A stretch of DNA of 56,224 bases. Origin: NORP309 sp045107085. GTDB lineage: Bacteria > Pseudomonadota > Gammaproteobacteria > Xanthomonadales > Marinicellaceae. The position numbers and the translations under genes are program-made. Under the pieces are notes generated by a model. That model saw only the letters and a list, made by a program, of their open reading frames with translations, had not been told where the DNA came from and did no database searches. The stretch is taken from contig JBGCFT010000049.1 of assembly GCA_045107085.1 (NCBI GenBank), positions 1 to 56,224 on the forward strand. The letters run 5' to 3'. Shown in pieces: positions 17,458-25,563 of this stretch (position 1 is the first letter of the stretch; every line of letters begins with the position of its first letter).

Positions 17458-18076
17458 ATCTAATCAACAAATATCCAACTTGATGGATGGCGAACTTGAA
17501 GTCAATGCCAGTCAATTCTTATTGAAACGCATGGCATCTGATGACTCGCTGTCAAAAACTTGGGGAAACTATCATATGATTAAATCTTGTTTGCAAAAAC
17601 AAGCTGATGAACCTTGGATAGACATTGCCTCAAAAGTAACCCAACAATTGCAAAATACAGATGATGGTTTTTCGCAACAGTCTGCTGAAGTAAAAACACC
17701 TTTGATGCAGCGTTGGTTAAAACCTGTAATGGGACTTGGTATTGCAGCCAGTGTTGCTTTTATGTCTGTAACTATGCTTAAAAACCAACAGATTAATGGT
17801 GTTCAATCACCTTCAGCCGATGAGTCTATTGCAACAGTTGAAGTGATGAACCCAATATTGCAGACCAATATAAATGCGACTGCAGCAGCCAGTGAGACAA
17901 CATTAATGCCTCCACCTTCGCTGAGTCGTTATCCTACATTGTCAAACCAACAAACTAATTTAAAACTCGGTGAGTATAATTCTCAAGCACCTTATATTAT
18001 AATTATTAATCGAGCAATGGGATCAGAAAATACCAAAAGTTATAGCCCTATTCGATCTCAGGATATCAGTGATTGA
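17447..18076 (+). CDS. rseA: Anti-sigma-E factor RseA
   Basis: RseA holds sigma-E at the inner membrane until DegS-type and RseP proteases cut it. The 209 residues contain the cytoplasmic RseA_N domain (ISNLMDGELE, LKRMASDDSLSKTWGNYHMIK), a membrane segment near 88-108 (KPVMGLGIAASVAFMSVTML) and a periplasmic tail of about 100 residues. The site-2 protease RseP is encoded in the window at 43866. Overlap with rpoE (11 bases) and with rseC (4 bases) couples the three. There is no rseB between rseA and rseC. Confidence 0.92.
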   Translation: MSDKSNQQISNLMDGELEVNASQFLLKRMASDDSLSKTWGNYHMIKSCLQKQADEPWIDIASKVTQQLQNTDDGFSQQSAEVKTPLMQRWLKPVMGLGIAASVAFMSVTMLKNQQINGVQSPSADESIATVEVMNPILQTNINATAAASETTLMPPPSLSRYPTLSNQQTNLKLGEYNSQAPYIIIINRAMGSENTKSYSPIRSQDISD

Positions 18077-18543
18077 TTAAGTTAGCCAAAATAACTGACA
18101 TTGATTCAAGACGAGTGGTTTTGAAACTTGAAGAAAATGTCAAATGTACAGATTGTAAAAGCCGTTGTTCGAACGGCTTTTTAAGTTTTTTATTTCATAA
18201 AAAAAATAAAGGGTTACTTTTTGTTGCGTTAAACTCTTCAGAAGTTTTGAACAGTCATTTAAAAGATGATCAACAGTTTTTTCAAACAACACATAAAAAA
18301 AATGACATAGTAGGCTTGAATTTTAATGAAAATGACCTATTTAAAATGTCATTAATTTTATACGGTCTGCCTATAATAATTTTTATTATGATGTTGTTCA
18401 TAGGATATTATACTTTTGATTTGTTTCAATTCAATGCTGACTTTGGTGGAGTTTTAGGTTTGATTTTAGGTTTGTATCTGTCTAAAGTAATGATCAAACA
18501 TTTTAAAATTAATTGCAAACCAGAAGTCAAATTTTTTAAATAA
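18073..18543 (+). CDS. rseC: RseC/MucC-family membrane protein
   Basis: RseC-family proteins are small inner-membrane proteins with an N-terminal cysteine cluster and two membrane helices; they modulate sigma-E and, in some species, reduce SoxR or support thiamine-related redox steps. Here 156 residues carry C25, C28 and C32 (one fewer than the usual four), and hydrophobic segments at about 94-115 and 121-140. The start is TTG at 18073, overlapping rseA by 4 bases. A strong terminator-like hairpin (18157-18191) lies within codons 29-40, so full-length rseC mRNA may be scarce. Confidence 0.85.
   Translation: MIKLAKITDIDSRRVVLKLEENVKCTDCKSRCSNGFLSFLFHKKNKGLLFVALNSSEVLNSHLKDDQQFFQTTHKKNDIVGLNFNENDLFKMSLILYGLPIIIFIMMLFIGYYTFDLFQFNADFGGVLGLILGLYLSKVMIKHFKINCKPEVKFFK
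18157..18191 (+). terminator. Intrinsic-terminator-like hairpin inside rseC
   Basis: AAAAGCCGTT (18157-18166), loop GTTCG, AACGGCTTTT (18172-18181) form a perfect 10-bp stem followed by TAAGTTTTTT. It has all elements of a Rho-independent terminator, yet sits about 85 bases into the rseC coding sequence, which stays open through it. Confidence 0.6.
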
Positions 18544-18548
18544 TTAAT

Positions 18549-18576
18549 GGCACTTTTATTCGGCATTTTTGTCCTA
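18549..18576 (+). promoter_or_regulatory. Putative sigma-E promoter of degQ
   Basis: GGCACTT (18549-18555) is one base from the GGAACTT consensus, followed by a 15-base spacer and GTCCTA (18571-18576). Spacer and -10 are identical to those ahead of rpoE. It begins 6 bases after the rseC stop, leaving a leader of about 60 bases. Confidence 0.65.
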
Positions 18577-18641
18577 TAACAAACATCACAGATGTTACAT
18601 CACAAACCCTTATTTTTTTAAATCGAATAGAGGAATAAAAA

Positions 18642-20006
18642 ATGAAAACTAAAATTACACCTATAATATTTGGTATCTTAGTATTAGCTATTTCAACTTT
18701 GAGTCATGCTAAACAAGTATATTTGCCTGATTTCACAACATTAGTTGAAAAAACAGGTCCAGCAGTTGTCAATATCATGGCAACGACAAATGCTTCCGAA
18801 TCTGGTCAGCAAAGTCCCTATGGGAGTCAGTTAGAGCGATTTTTTGGTTTACCTCAACAGCCACAACAAGATAGGCAAGCAGGAGGTTCTGGCTTTATAA
18901 TATCTGAAGATGGCTATGTACTCACAAATCGACACGTCATTTATGGAGCGGATGAAATAACTGTTAAATTAATCGACAAAAGAGAATTTAAAGCAGAATT
19001 AATTGGAGAAGATGAAGCCAGTGATATTGCACTATTAAAACTTGATGCTGATGATTTGCCTATTTTGAAAATTGGTGAATCTAAAAAAAGTAAAATTGGT
19101 GAATGGGTGATGGCAATTGGTTCTCCATTGAGTTATGAGAATTCAGTAACAAAAGGCATAATTTCCGCAAAGGGCAGAAAATTTAATCGACAAAACTATG
19201 TTCCCTATATACAAACTGATGTACCAATTAATCGCGGTAATTCAGGTGGCCCATTAATAAATATGGATGCAGAAGTTATTGGTATTAATACTCTCATATT
19301 GTCAAGTACAGGCGGTTATATGGGGTTATCATTTTCGGTTCCCATAGATGTGGCCATGTCAGTTGTCGAACAATTGAAATCTTCAGGAACTGTTAAAAGA
19401 GGGTTGTTGGGTGTCAATATTCAACAAGTTTCTCCTCAGATGGCAGAATATTTAGGGCTTGATAGACCCAAAGGCGCTTTGGTTACAAATGTAAATGAAG
19501 GGTCTGCTGCTGCCGAAGCAGGAATAAAAGTTCAAGATGTTATTGTTAAATTTAATGGCGAAACAGTTGAATCTTCTGAATTATTACCTCCAATGGTTGG
19601 GCTTGTTAAGCCAGGAACAAAAGTCATGTTAGATGTACTGAGAGACGGTGATTCTAAAGTTATTTATGCAGTTTTAGATGGACTCGAAAATTCTAATGTG
19701 ATCGCTGCAAGCACTGAGCCAAAATCTGAAAAATTAGAAGTGGGTTTTGAAGTGGCTGATTTGAGCGAAGATGAAAAAGAACAGTTGGACTTAGAAATGG
19801 GCGTCTATGTGAAAGAAGTCAATAATAGGAAGGTTACAAAAGCGGGATTAAATCCTGGTGATATTATTGTTTCGATGTCAAAAGTCAAAGTTAAAAATGT
19901 CAAACACTTCAAAGAATTACTGAACAATTTAGAAGAAGACGAACCAATTGTCCTATTAATTAAGCAAGGAGCTGGAAATCGATTCATTGTGATTGAACGA
20001 AGCTAA
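18642..20006 (+). CDS. degQ: Do-family periplasmic serine protease (DegQ/MucD)
   Basis: A periplasmic protease-chaperone that degrades misfolded envelope proteins. The 454-residue precursor has a signal peptide (about 1-23, ending LSHA), a trypsin-like domain with catalytic H98 (TNRHVI), D128 (SDIALL) and S201 (RGNSGGP), and two PDZ domains (about 255-345 and 365-450). The short LA loop (QSPYGSQLERFFGLPQQ) is closer to DegQ/MucD than DegP. Position next to the rpoE-rseA-rseC genes parallels mucD of Pseudomonas. AGAGGAAT provides a strong ribosome-binding site. A terminator follows at 20041. Confidence 0.94.
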   Translation: MKTKITPIIFGILVLAISTLSHAKQVYLPDFTTLVEKTGPAVVNIMATTNASESGQQSPYGSQLERFFGLPQQPQQDRQAGGSGFIISEDGYVLTNRHVIYGADEITVKLIDKREFKAELIGEDEASDIALLKLDADDLPILKIGESKKSKIGEWVMAIGSPLSYENSVTKGIISAKGRKFNRQNYVPYIQTDVPINRGNSGGPLINMDAEVIGINTLILSSTGGYMGLSFSVPIDVAMSVVEQLKSSGTVKRGLLGVNIQQVSPQMAEYLGLDRPKGALVTNVNEGSAAAEAGIKVQDVIVKFNGETVESSELLPPMVGLVKPGTKVMLDVLRDGDSKVIYAVLDGLENSNVIAASTEPKSEKLEVGFEVADLSEDEKEQLDLEMGVYVKEVNNRKVTKAGLNPGDIIVSMSKVKVKNVKHFKELLNNLEEDEPIVLLIKQGAGNRFIVIERS

Positions 20007-20040
20007 AGCATTAGGTACAATACTCAATTAATTTTTATTA

Positions 20041-20069
20041 AAAATCCCGTGTTTTGCGGGATTTTTGTT
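20041..20069 (+). terminator. Intrinsic terminator after degQ
   Basis: AAAATCCCG (20041-20049), loop TGTTTTG, CGGGATTTT (20057-20065), then TTGTTT: a 9-bp perfect stem with a T-rich tail, closing the sigma-E cluster just ahead of lepA. Confidence 0.85.
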
Positions 20070-20084
20070 TATATGAGAACCCAA

Positions 20085-21866
20085 ATGAAGAATATTCGTA
20101 ACTTTTCCATCATTGCTCACATCGATCATGGTAAATCGACATTAGCTGACAGATTTATTCAGCATTGCGGTGGTTTATCTGATCGTGAAATGGATAAACA
20201 GGTTCTTGATAGTATGGATATTGAAAGGGAAAGAGGCATTACCATAAAGTCTCAAGCTGTTAGCTTAGATTATATCGCAAAAGACGGCAAAACATATCAC
20301 CTAAATTTAATTGATACACCTGGTCATGTTGACTTTTCCTACGAAGTATCTCGGTCATTAGCAGCATGTGAAGGCGCTTTGTTAGTTGTTGATGCTGCCC
20401 AAGGCGTTGAGGCTCAAAGTGTCGCCAATTGTTATACTGCTATTGAGCAAGGGCTGGAAGTATTACCTGTTATCAACAAAATTGATTTGCCTTCAGCAGA
20501 TATCGATAAAGTGAAACAAGAAATTGAAGATGTTATTGGTATTGATGCCAGTGAGGCAACTTTGACTAGTGCTAAAACGGGTGTTGGCATTGTTGATGTG
20601 CTAGAAGCCATTATTAAATTAATACCAGCACCCTCTGGAGACATTAATAAACCTCTTCAGGCTTCAATAATTGATTCATGGTTTGATAACTATTTGGGTG
20701 TTGTCTCATTAATCAGAATTTTTAATGGAAGGCTTGTTAAAAAGGAAAAAATCAGAATTATGTCCCTTAAAACGGACCATGTTGCAGATAATGTAGGTAT
20801 TTTTACACCAAAAAGATTAGAAAAAGATGAGTTGACTTGTGGCCAAGTTGGATTTGTCTCTGCTTCAATCAAGAATGTCCATGGCGCACCAGTTGGGGAT
20901 ACCATTACAGCCTCTAAAAACATGGCAGAAAAACCTTTGCCAGGATTTATGGAGTCACAACCTAGGGTTTTTGCAGGATTATTCCCCACATCATCAGATG
21001 ATTTTCAAGGCCTAAGAGAAGCGTTAGAAAAATTAAAATTAAATGATGCCGCTTTAGAATATGAGCCAGAATCGTCAACAGCGTTGGGTTTTGGATTCAG
21101 ATGTGGGTTTTTAGGTATGCTACATATGGAAGTCATACAGGAACGCATAGAAAGAGAGTTTGACATAGATTTAGTGACCACTGCACCGACAGTGATTTAT
21201 GAATTAGTGACAAATAAAGGCGAAGTAATCAAGCTTGATAATCCAGCTGATTTACCGGAAATGTATCAAGAAATAAGAGAACCAAAAATTAATGCAAATA
21301 TTCTGCTTCCAGACGAATTCGTTGGAAATGTTATTGGATTATGCATTGAAAAGCGCGGTATTCAGAAAAATATTACATACATGGGATCTCAAGTGTCTCT
21401 TCAATTTGAATTGCCTTTAAGTGAAGTGGTTTTAGATTTTTTTGATAGATTAAAATCTGTTTCTCGCGGTTATGCTTCATTTGATTATGAATTTAGTCAC
21501 TTTGAAGAAGGAGATTTAATTAGATTAGATGTGCTGATCAATGGCGAGCTTGTTGATGCATTATCAGTTCTCACACACAGAGGTAATGCACGCAAAAGAG
21601 GAAAGGATTTGGCTGAAAGATTGAAAGAATTAATTCCTAGACAAATGTTTGATGTTGCTATTCAAGCTGCAATTGGCGCCCATATTATTGCTCGAACAAC
21701 AGTAAAAGCATTGCGAAAAAATGTTACGGCAAAATGTTATGGTGGCGATGCCAGCCGTAAGAAGAAATTGCTGGAGAAACAAAAAGCAGGCAAAAAACGC
21801 ATGAAGCAAATCGGCAGAGTGGAAGTGCCACAATCAGCATTTTTAGCCATTTTAAAAGTAGACTAA
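20085..21866 (+). CDS. lepA: Translation elongation factor 4 (LepA)
   Basis: LepA is a ribosome-dependent GTPase affecting initiation and back-translocation. The G motifs are intact (AHIDHGKST, DTPGHVDF, NKIDLPSA), followed by EF-G-like domains II, III and V and the LepA-specific C-terminal domain (ARTTVKALRKNVTAKCYGGD, QIGRVEVPQ). I choose ATG 20085: it gives MKNIRNFSIIAHIDHGKST as in E. coli, 593 residues, and has GAGA 6 bases upstream. The ATG at 20073 lacks a ribosome-binding site, and the GTG at 20049 would place the terminator hairpin inside the gene. lepB follows 40 bases later. Confidence 0.96.
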   Translation: MKNIRNFSIIAHIDHGKSTLADRFIQHCGGLSDREMDKQVLDSMDIERERGITIKSQAVSLDYIAKDGKTYHLNLIDTPGHVDFSYEVSRSLAACEGALLVVDAAQGVEAQSVANCYTAIEQGLEVLPVINKIDLPSADIDKVKQEIEDVIGIDASEATLTSAKTGVGIVDVLEAIIKLIPAPSGDINKPLQASIIDSWFDNYLGVVSLIRIFNGRLVKKEKIRIMSLKTDHVADNVGIFTPKRLEKDELTCGQVGFVSASIKNVHGAPVGDTITASKNMAEKPLPGFMESQPRVFAGLFPTSSDDFQGLREALEKLKLNDAALEYEPESSTALGFGFRCGFLGMLHMEVIQERIEREFDIDLVTTAPTVIYELVTNKGEVIKLDNPADLPEMYQEIREPKINANILLPDEFVGNVIGLCIEKRGIQKNITYMGSQVSLQFELPLSEVVLDFFDRLKSVSRGYASFDYEFSHFEEGDLIRLDVLINGELVDALSVLTHRGNARKRGKDLAERLKELIPRQMFDVAIQAAIGAHIIARTTVKALRKNVTAKCYGGDASRKKKLLEKQKAGKKRMKQIGRVEVPQSAFLAILKVD

Positions 21867-21906
21867 ATAAAATATCTATTGATATTAATAAATAAGAAGA
21901 AAACAT

Positions 21907-22701
21907 ATGAACGAAATACATTTTGATTTTGAAGCCTTTTTAACCTTAGCTAGTGCAATAACTGCTGTGCTGTGGGGTTTATCTATTTACTTTAGAAAAT
22001 CCAAAGCCAAAGAAAATTTTGGTGTCAGAGCAACAGAATCAATCGGATCTTTTTTCCCTGTTTTATTGTTTGTATTGGTTATTAGAACATTTGTTTTTGA
22101 ACCCTTTAGAATCCCGTCGTCTTCAATGATGCCAACTTTATTGACTGGGGATTTTATTTATGTCAATAAGTTTTCCTATGGATTTAAGTTGCCAGTATTA
22201 CACGATACCATCATAGAAGTAGGCAAACCTAAAAGAGGCGACATTGTCGTGTTTCGCTTTCCAGCTGATCAATCGATTGATTATATTAAAAGAGTAGTGG
22301 GAATTCCGGGTGATAAAATTAGTTACGATACAAGAAAAAAACAACTTTACTTGAACGGAAAATTAGTTGAACAAGAATTGGTTGGAAGTTATCAAGGCTT
22401 AATGGATGACATCGACGTTGATAAATTTGCAATCGAAAAGACTGAGACAATTGATGGTGTTAATCATCAAATGTTTACTATAAATAATCGCCGTGGTGGC
22501 CCTTCCAAATTTATAGATGTCACTGTGCCGGAAGGCAGTTACTTCACATTAGGCGATAATCGTGATAACAGTGCAGATAGTAGGGCATGGGGATTTGTGC
22601 CAGAAAGAAATTTAGTTGGCCGTGCAGTATTTATTTGGATGCATTGGCGAACAGAAGACTTTTTCGAAGGCTTAAAACGTATTGGAACAAAGTTAAAATA
22701 G
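21907..22701 (+). CDS. lepB: Signal peptidase I
   Basis: LepB removes signal peptides from exported proteins at the outer face of the inner membrane. The 264-residue protein has two membrane helices (about 12-29 and 47-63), the catalytic serine in IPSSSMMPTL (S73) and lysine in DYIKRVVG (K128), and the C-terminal GDNRDNSADSRAWGFVPERNLVGRA box E region (shown in parts: GDNRDNS, DSRAWGFVP). Order lepA-lepB is the standard one. A tandem palindrome region follows at 22703-22751. Confidence 0.96.
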   Translation: MNEIHFDFEAFLTLASAITAVLWGLSIYFRKSKAKENFGVRATESIGSFFPVLLFVLVIRTFVFEPFRIPSSSMMPTLLTGDFIYVNKFSYGFKLPVLHDTIIEVGKPKRGDIVVFRFPADQSIDYIKRVVGIPGDKISYDTRKKQLYLNGKLVEQELVGSYQGLMDDIDVDKFAIEKTETIDGVNHQMFTINNRRGGPSKFIDVTVPEGSYFTLGDNRDNSADSRAWGFVPERNLVGRAVFIWMHWRTEDFFEGLKRIGTKLK

Positions 22702-22721
22702 CTGATAAAATTTCCTTATAA

Positions 22722-22749
22722 TTGAATTTTATCATTCTCATGATAGAAT
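22722..22749 (+). promoter_or_regulatory. Candidate promoter upstream of the DUF4845 gene
   Basis: TTGAAT (22722-22727), 16-base spacer, TAGAAT (22744-22749) with an extended-minus-10 TG (22741-22742). Both hexamers lie inside inverted repeats: 22703-22712 with 22725-22734, and 22732-22738 with 22745-22751. It would serve DUF4845-rnc-era-recO. Confidence 0.5.
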
Positions 22750-22775
22750 GAAGATAATTTTATGCGAGAGAATAT

Positions 22776-23141
22776 ATGAAACATCAAAATAGACAACAAG
22801 GCATGTCAATGATTGGCTTGGTTTTTTTTATGAGTTTACTGGCTTTTATTGTCTATGCAGGCATTCGTTTGGGTCCCATATATAATGAATATTATTCTGT
22901 AGTTAAAGTGATGAAATTAGTTGCCAGTAAGCCTGGCGCAGCAAATAAATCTATTGCTGATATAAAAACTGACGTAATAAAGAATTTTAATACGAGTTAT
23001 GTTAAAAGAGTTAAGAGAAATGACATAAAAATAGTCAGAAGTCGTGGCAAACAACTGCAAATCAAATATGAAGTTCAAGAACCATTTATTGGAAACCTCG
23101 ACTTTCTTGTGCGCTTTAATAAATCAGTTCCACTAAAATAG
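22776..23141 (+). CDS. DUF4845 small membrane protein
   Basis: A 121-residue protein of the DUF4845 family, commonly found between lepB and rnc in gamma- and betaproteobacteria. Its N-terminus (QQGMSMIGLVFFMSLLAFIVY, membrane helix about 10-30) looks like a class III/prepilin-type leader with a glycine before the hydrophobic stretch, but a conserved E5 is not present. The rest is soluble and probably periplasmic, rich in lysine. Function is unknown. The start has a GAGAGAA ribosome-binding site. Confidence 0.82.
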   Translation: MKHQNRQQGMSMIGLVFFMSLLAFIVYAGIRLGPIYNEYYSVVKVMKLVASKPGAANKSIADIKTDVIKNFNTSYVKRVKRNDIKIVRSRGKQLQIKYEVQEPFIGNLDFLVRFNKSVPLK

Positions 23142-23187
23142 TACAATGCTATTGTTCTCAATTTAACTGATAGATAGAAATTATCTG

Positions 23188-23856
23188 ATGGATAATATAC
23201 TGGGTCAAAAAATTGAGTTCAAAAATACTCAACTGTTAACTATTGCTTTAACCCATCGCAGTGCCAATAAAAATAATAACGAAAGACTTGAGTTTCTGGG
23301 AGATAGTATATTAGGATTTGTAGTTACCAAATGGTTATATAAAAATTTTCCTGCTGTATCTGAAGGAAAACTTTCCCGAATGAGATCAAGCTTAGTTAAA
23401 GGAGAGACATTAGCAGCAGTTGCCAGACATTACCAACTAAGTGATAGATTAATCCTTGGCGTAGGGGAATTAAAATCAGGTGGTTTTAATCGCTCTAGTG
23501 TTTTAGCAGATACTGTTGAAGCCATATTTGCAGCTGTTTTTTTAGACAAAGGCATTGATAAGGCTGAATTATTTGTAATCGCAGTGATGCAAGATTGGTT
23601 GGTGAAAGTAGATCCAAATATCAGCGATAAAGATGCCAAGACAAGACTGCAAGAATACCTACAAAAAAACGGATTTGAAGTACCTAGCTATCAATTGCTT
23701 TCAGAACAAGGTCAAGATCATTTAAAAACATTTACCATTCTATGTACTGTAAAAAATTTAAATATTAAGGCGGTTTCTGAAAAAAGAAGCCGAAAAAAAG
23801 CAGAGCAGCATGCGGCTCAAAAAGTTTTAAACCAAATTGAAAAACATCATGAATAA
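23188..23856 (+). CDS. rnc: Ribonuclease III
   Basis: RNase III cuts double-stranded RNA in rRNA precursors and regulated mRNAs. The 222 residues contain the signature ERLEFLGDSILGFVV (residues about 30-45) and the second metal-site motif DTVEAIFAAVFLD, followed by a double-stranded RNA-binding domain (DAKTRLQEYLQKNG to the C-terminal KKAEQHAAQKVL). Length matches the family. The end overlaps era by 8 bases, the conserved rnc-era coupling. Confidence 0.96.
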   Translation: MDNILGQKIEFKNTQLLTIALTHRSANKNNNERLEFLGDSILGFVVTKWLYKNFPAVSEGKLSRMRSSLVKGETLAAVARHYQLSDRLILGVGELKSGGFNRSSVLADTVEAIFAAVFLDKGIDKAELFVIAVMQDWLVKVDPNISDKDAKTRLQEYLQKNGFEVPSYQLLSEQGQDHLKTFTILCTVKNLNIKAVSEKRSRKKAEQHAAQKVLNQIEKHHE

Positions 23857-24739
23857 ATGTGGATATGTTGCAGTTATAGGAAAGCCCAATGTTGGTAAAT
23901 CTACACTGATTAACCAAATTGTTGGTGAAAAAGTGAGTATTGTAACGGCAAAACCTCAAACAACTCGCCATCAAATATTAGCCATTGCAACAAAACCGAA
24001 AGGACAAATTCTTTTTATCGATACGCCTGGAATGCATGTTGGGCATAAGAAAGCGCTGAATAAATTTATGAATAAGACAGCTGCCAATTCTGTATTGGAT
24101 GTGGATTTAGTGCTTTTTGTTGTAGAAGCGCTGAAGTGGTCGCAAGATGATGAACAAGCTTTAAAAGCGCTCAAGTATAATAAGACGAATGTGATTCTCA
24201 TTATTAATAAAGCGGATTTAATAAAAAATAAAGAGAAATTATTGCCCTTTGCAAATCAAGTTATGAGCTATTATGATTTCAAAGAAATATTTTATGTTTC
24301 TGCAGAAAAAAACAAAGGCATAGATCAACTTGAAGATAAAATATATCAGTATTTGCCTGAATCTGAAAATTATTTTTCAGATGATCAACTCACTGATAAA
24401 TCTACAAAATATTTGGTTTCTGAATTAATACGAGAGCAACTTATGCTGAGGTTTCATCAGGAATTACCATACAGTTTGACAGTAGAGGTAGAGTCTTTCA
24501 AAGATAAAGGTCACATTGCGCACATACATGCATTGATTTGGGTTGAAAGAGACATTCAAAAGAATATGATCATAGGTAAAGGTGGTGAGTCTTTGAAACA
24601 TGTTGGTATTCACTCTAGAAAGTCTATCGAGGATTTAATTGGTAAAAAAATTCACCTAAAATTGTGGGTAAAGGTTAAATCCGCATGGGCAGACAGTGAC
24701 AGATTGCTTCAACAACTTGGATACAAGGATGGTTTTTAA
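23849..24739 (+). CDS. era: GTPase Era
   Basis: Era binds the 3' end of 16S rRNA and checks 30S assembly. G motifs: GKPNVGKST (G1), TTRH (G2), DTPGMH (G3) and NKAD (G4); the C-terminal KH domain carries IIGKGGESLKHVG. I use ATG 23849, giving MNKCGYVAVIGKPNVG and 296 residues, close to E. coli (301); the upstream TTG at 23837 would extend the overlap with rnc to 20 bases without homology support. Confidence 0.96.
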   Translation: MNKCGYVAVIGKPNVGKSTLINQIVGEKVSIVTAKPQTTRHQILAIATKPKGQILFIDTPGMHVGHKKALNKFMNKTAANSVLDVDLVLFVVEALKWSQDDEQALKALKYNKTNVILIINKADLIKNKEKLLPFANQVMSYYDFKEIFYVSAEKNKGIDQLEDKIYQYLPESENYFSDDQLTDKSTKYLVSELIREQLMLRFHQELPYSLTVEVESFKDKGHIAHIHALIWVERDIQKNMIIGKGGESLKHVGIHSRKSIEDLIGKKIHLKLWVKVKSAWADSDRLLQQLGYKDGF

Positions 24740-24778
24740 TCCAATTTTTACAATGATACAATAATTTAAAAAACTGAT

Positions 24779-25471
24779 ATGAGTATGTATCATGAAACAG
24801 TTGGATATATTATTCATCAACGTGACTTTAGAAATAGCAGCATCATTATTGAATTCTTTAGTCAAGATTTTGGTCTGTTACATATTTTAGCAAAAGGAAT
24901 AAAAAAGAATAAGCAACTCAAGACCCAGCTTCATTATTTTAGCCTTCTAAAAATTCAATTTTTTGGAAAATCTAACCTTAAAACTCTTACATCTATCAAT
25001 TTATTAAAACAAACAAATTATAAGAATATTATTCATAAAACAGCAGGTCTTTACTTCAATGAATTACTTCACTTTAGCTTATTAGAACAGGATAAAGCCG
25101 AGTCTTTATTTTTGAACTATCAAAAAAACTTATTAAATATAGGTCATGATAAATTATCGCCTGTATTGAGAAGTTTTGAAAAAGAGATATTAAAATATAA
25201 TGGATTTGAGTTAAGCCATGATTCATCTATTGAAGATGATTGTTGGTTAGGTTTTGATCAACACATGACTTTATCAAAAGTGAATATTCAATCAAAACGT
25301 TTATGTATGAATAGTGATTTAAAGCAATTTTTAATGGGTAAAATTAATAATATTGATACTCACAAAAGAATCAATAACTTGATGCAACATGCAATTAATT
25401 TAAGCATTAACCACAAAAGATTGGTCTCAAGAGAAATGCTTAAGGCGCTTACTTCAGACAAAATTGGGTAG
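24779..25471 (+). CDS. recO: DNA repair protein RecO
   Basis: RecO works with RecR and RecF to load RecA on single-stranded gaps and anneals complementary strands. The 230-residue protein has the N-terminal OB fold (ETVGYIIHQRDFRNSSIIIEF, GLLHILAKGIKK) and a helical C-terminal part. It lacks the zinc cysteines found in some RecO proteins, as E. coli RecO does. Position directly after era is standard. In many relatives pdxJ follows; here a diguanylate cyclase does. Confidence 0.9.
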   Translation: MSMYHETVGYIIHQRDFRNSSIIIEFFSQDFGLLHILAKGIKKNKQLKTQLHYFSLLKIQFFGKSNLKTLTSINLLKQTNYKNIIHKTAGLYFNELLHFSLLEQDKAESLFLNYQKNLLNIGHDKLSPVLRSFEKEILKYNGFELSHDSSIEDDCWLGFDQHMTLSKVNIQSKRLCMNSDLKQFLMGKINNIDTHKRINNLMQHAINLSINHKRLVSREMLKALTSDKIG

Positions 25472-25563
25472 TAAATCTCAATTCTTACGATTAATTAACA
25501 AAGCAAGACAATTAATAAGTATTATTGGATATAATACTACTTACTTATTCAGAAAAATAACTA

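Noticed and set aside
20049..20084. Longer lepA start at GTG 20049 or ATG 20073
   Set aside because: The added residues are encoded by a terminator hairpin and its tail, lack a ribosome-binding site and have no counterpart in LepA proteins.
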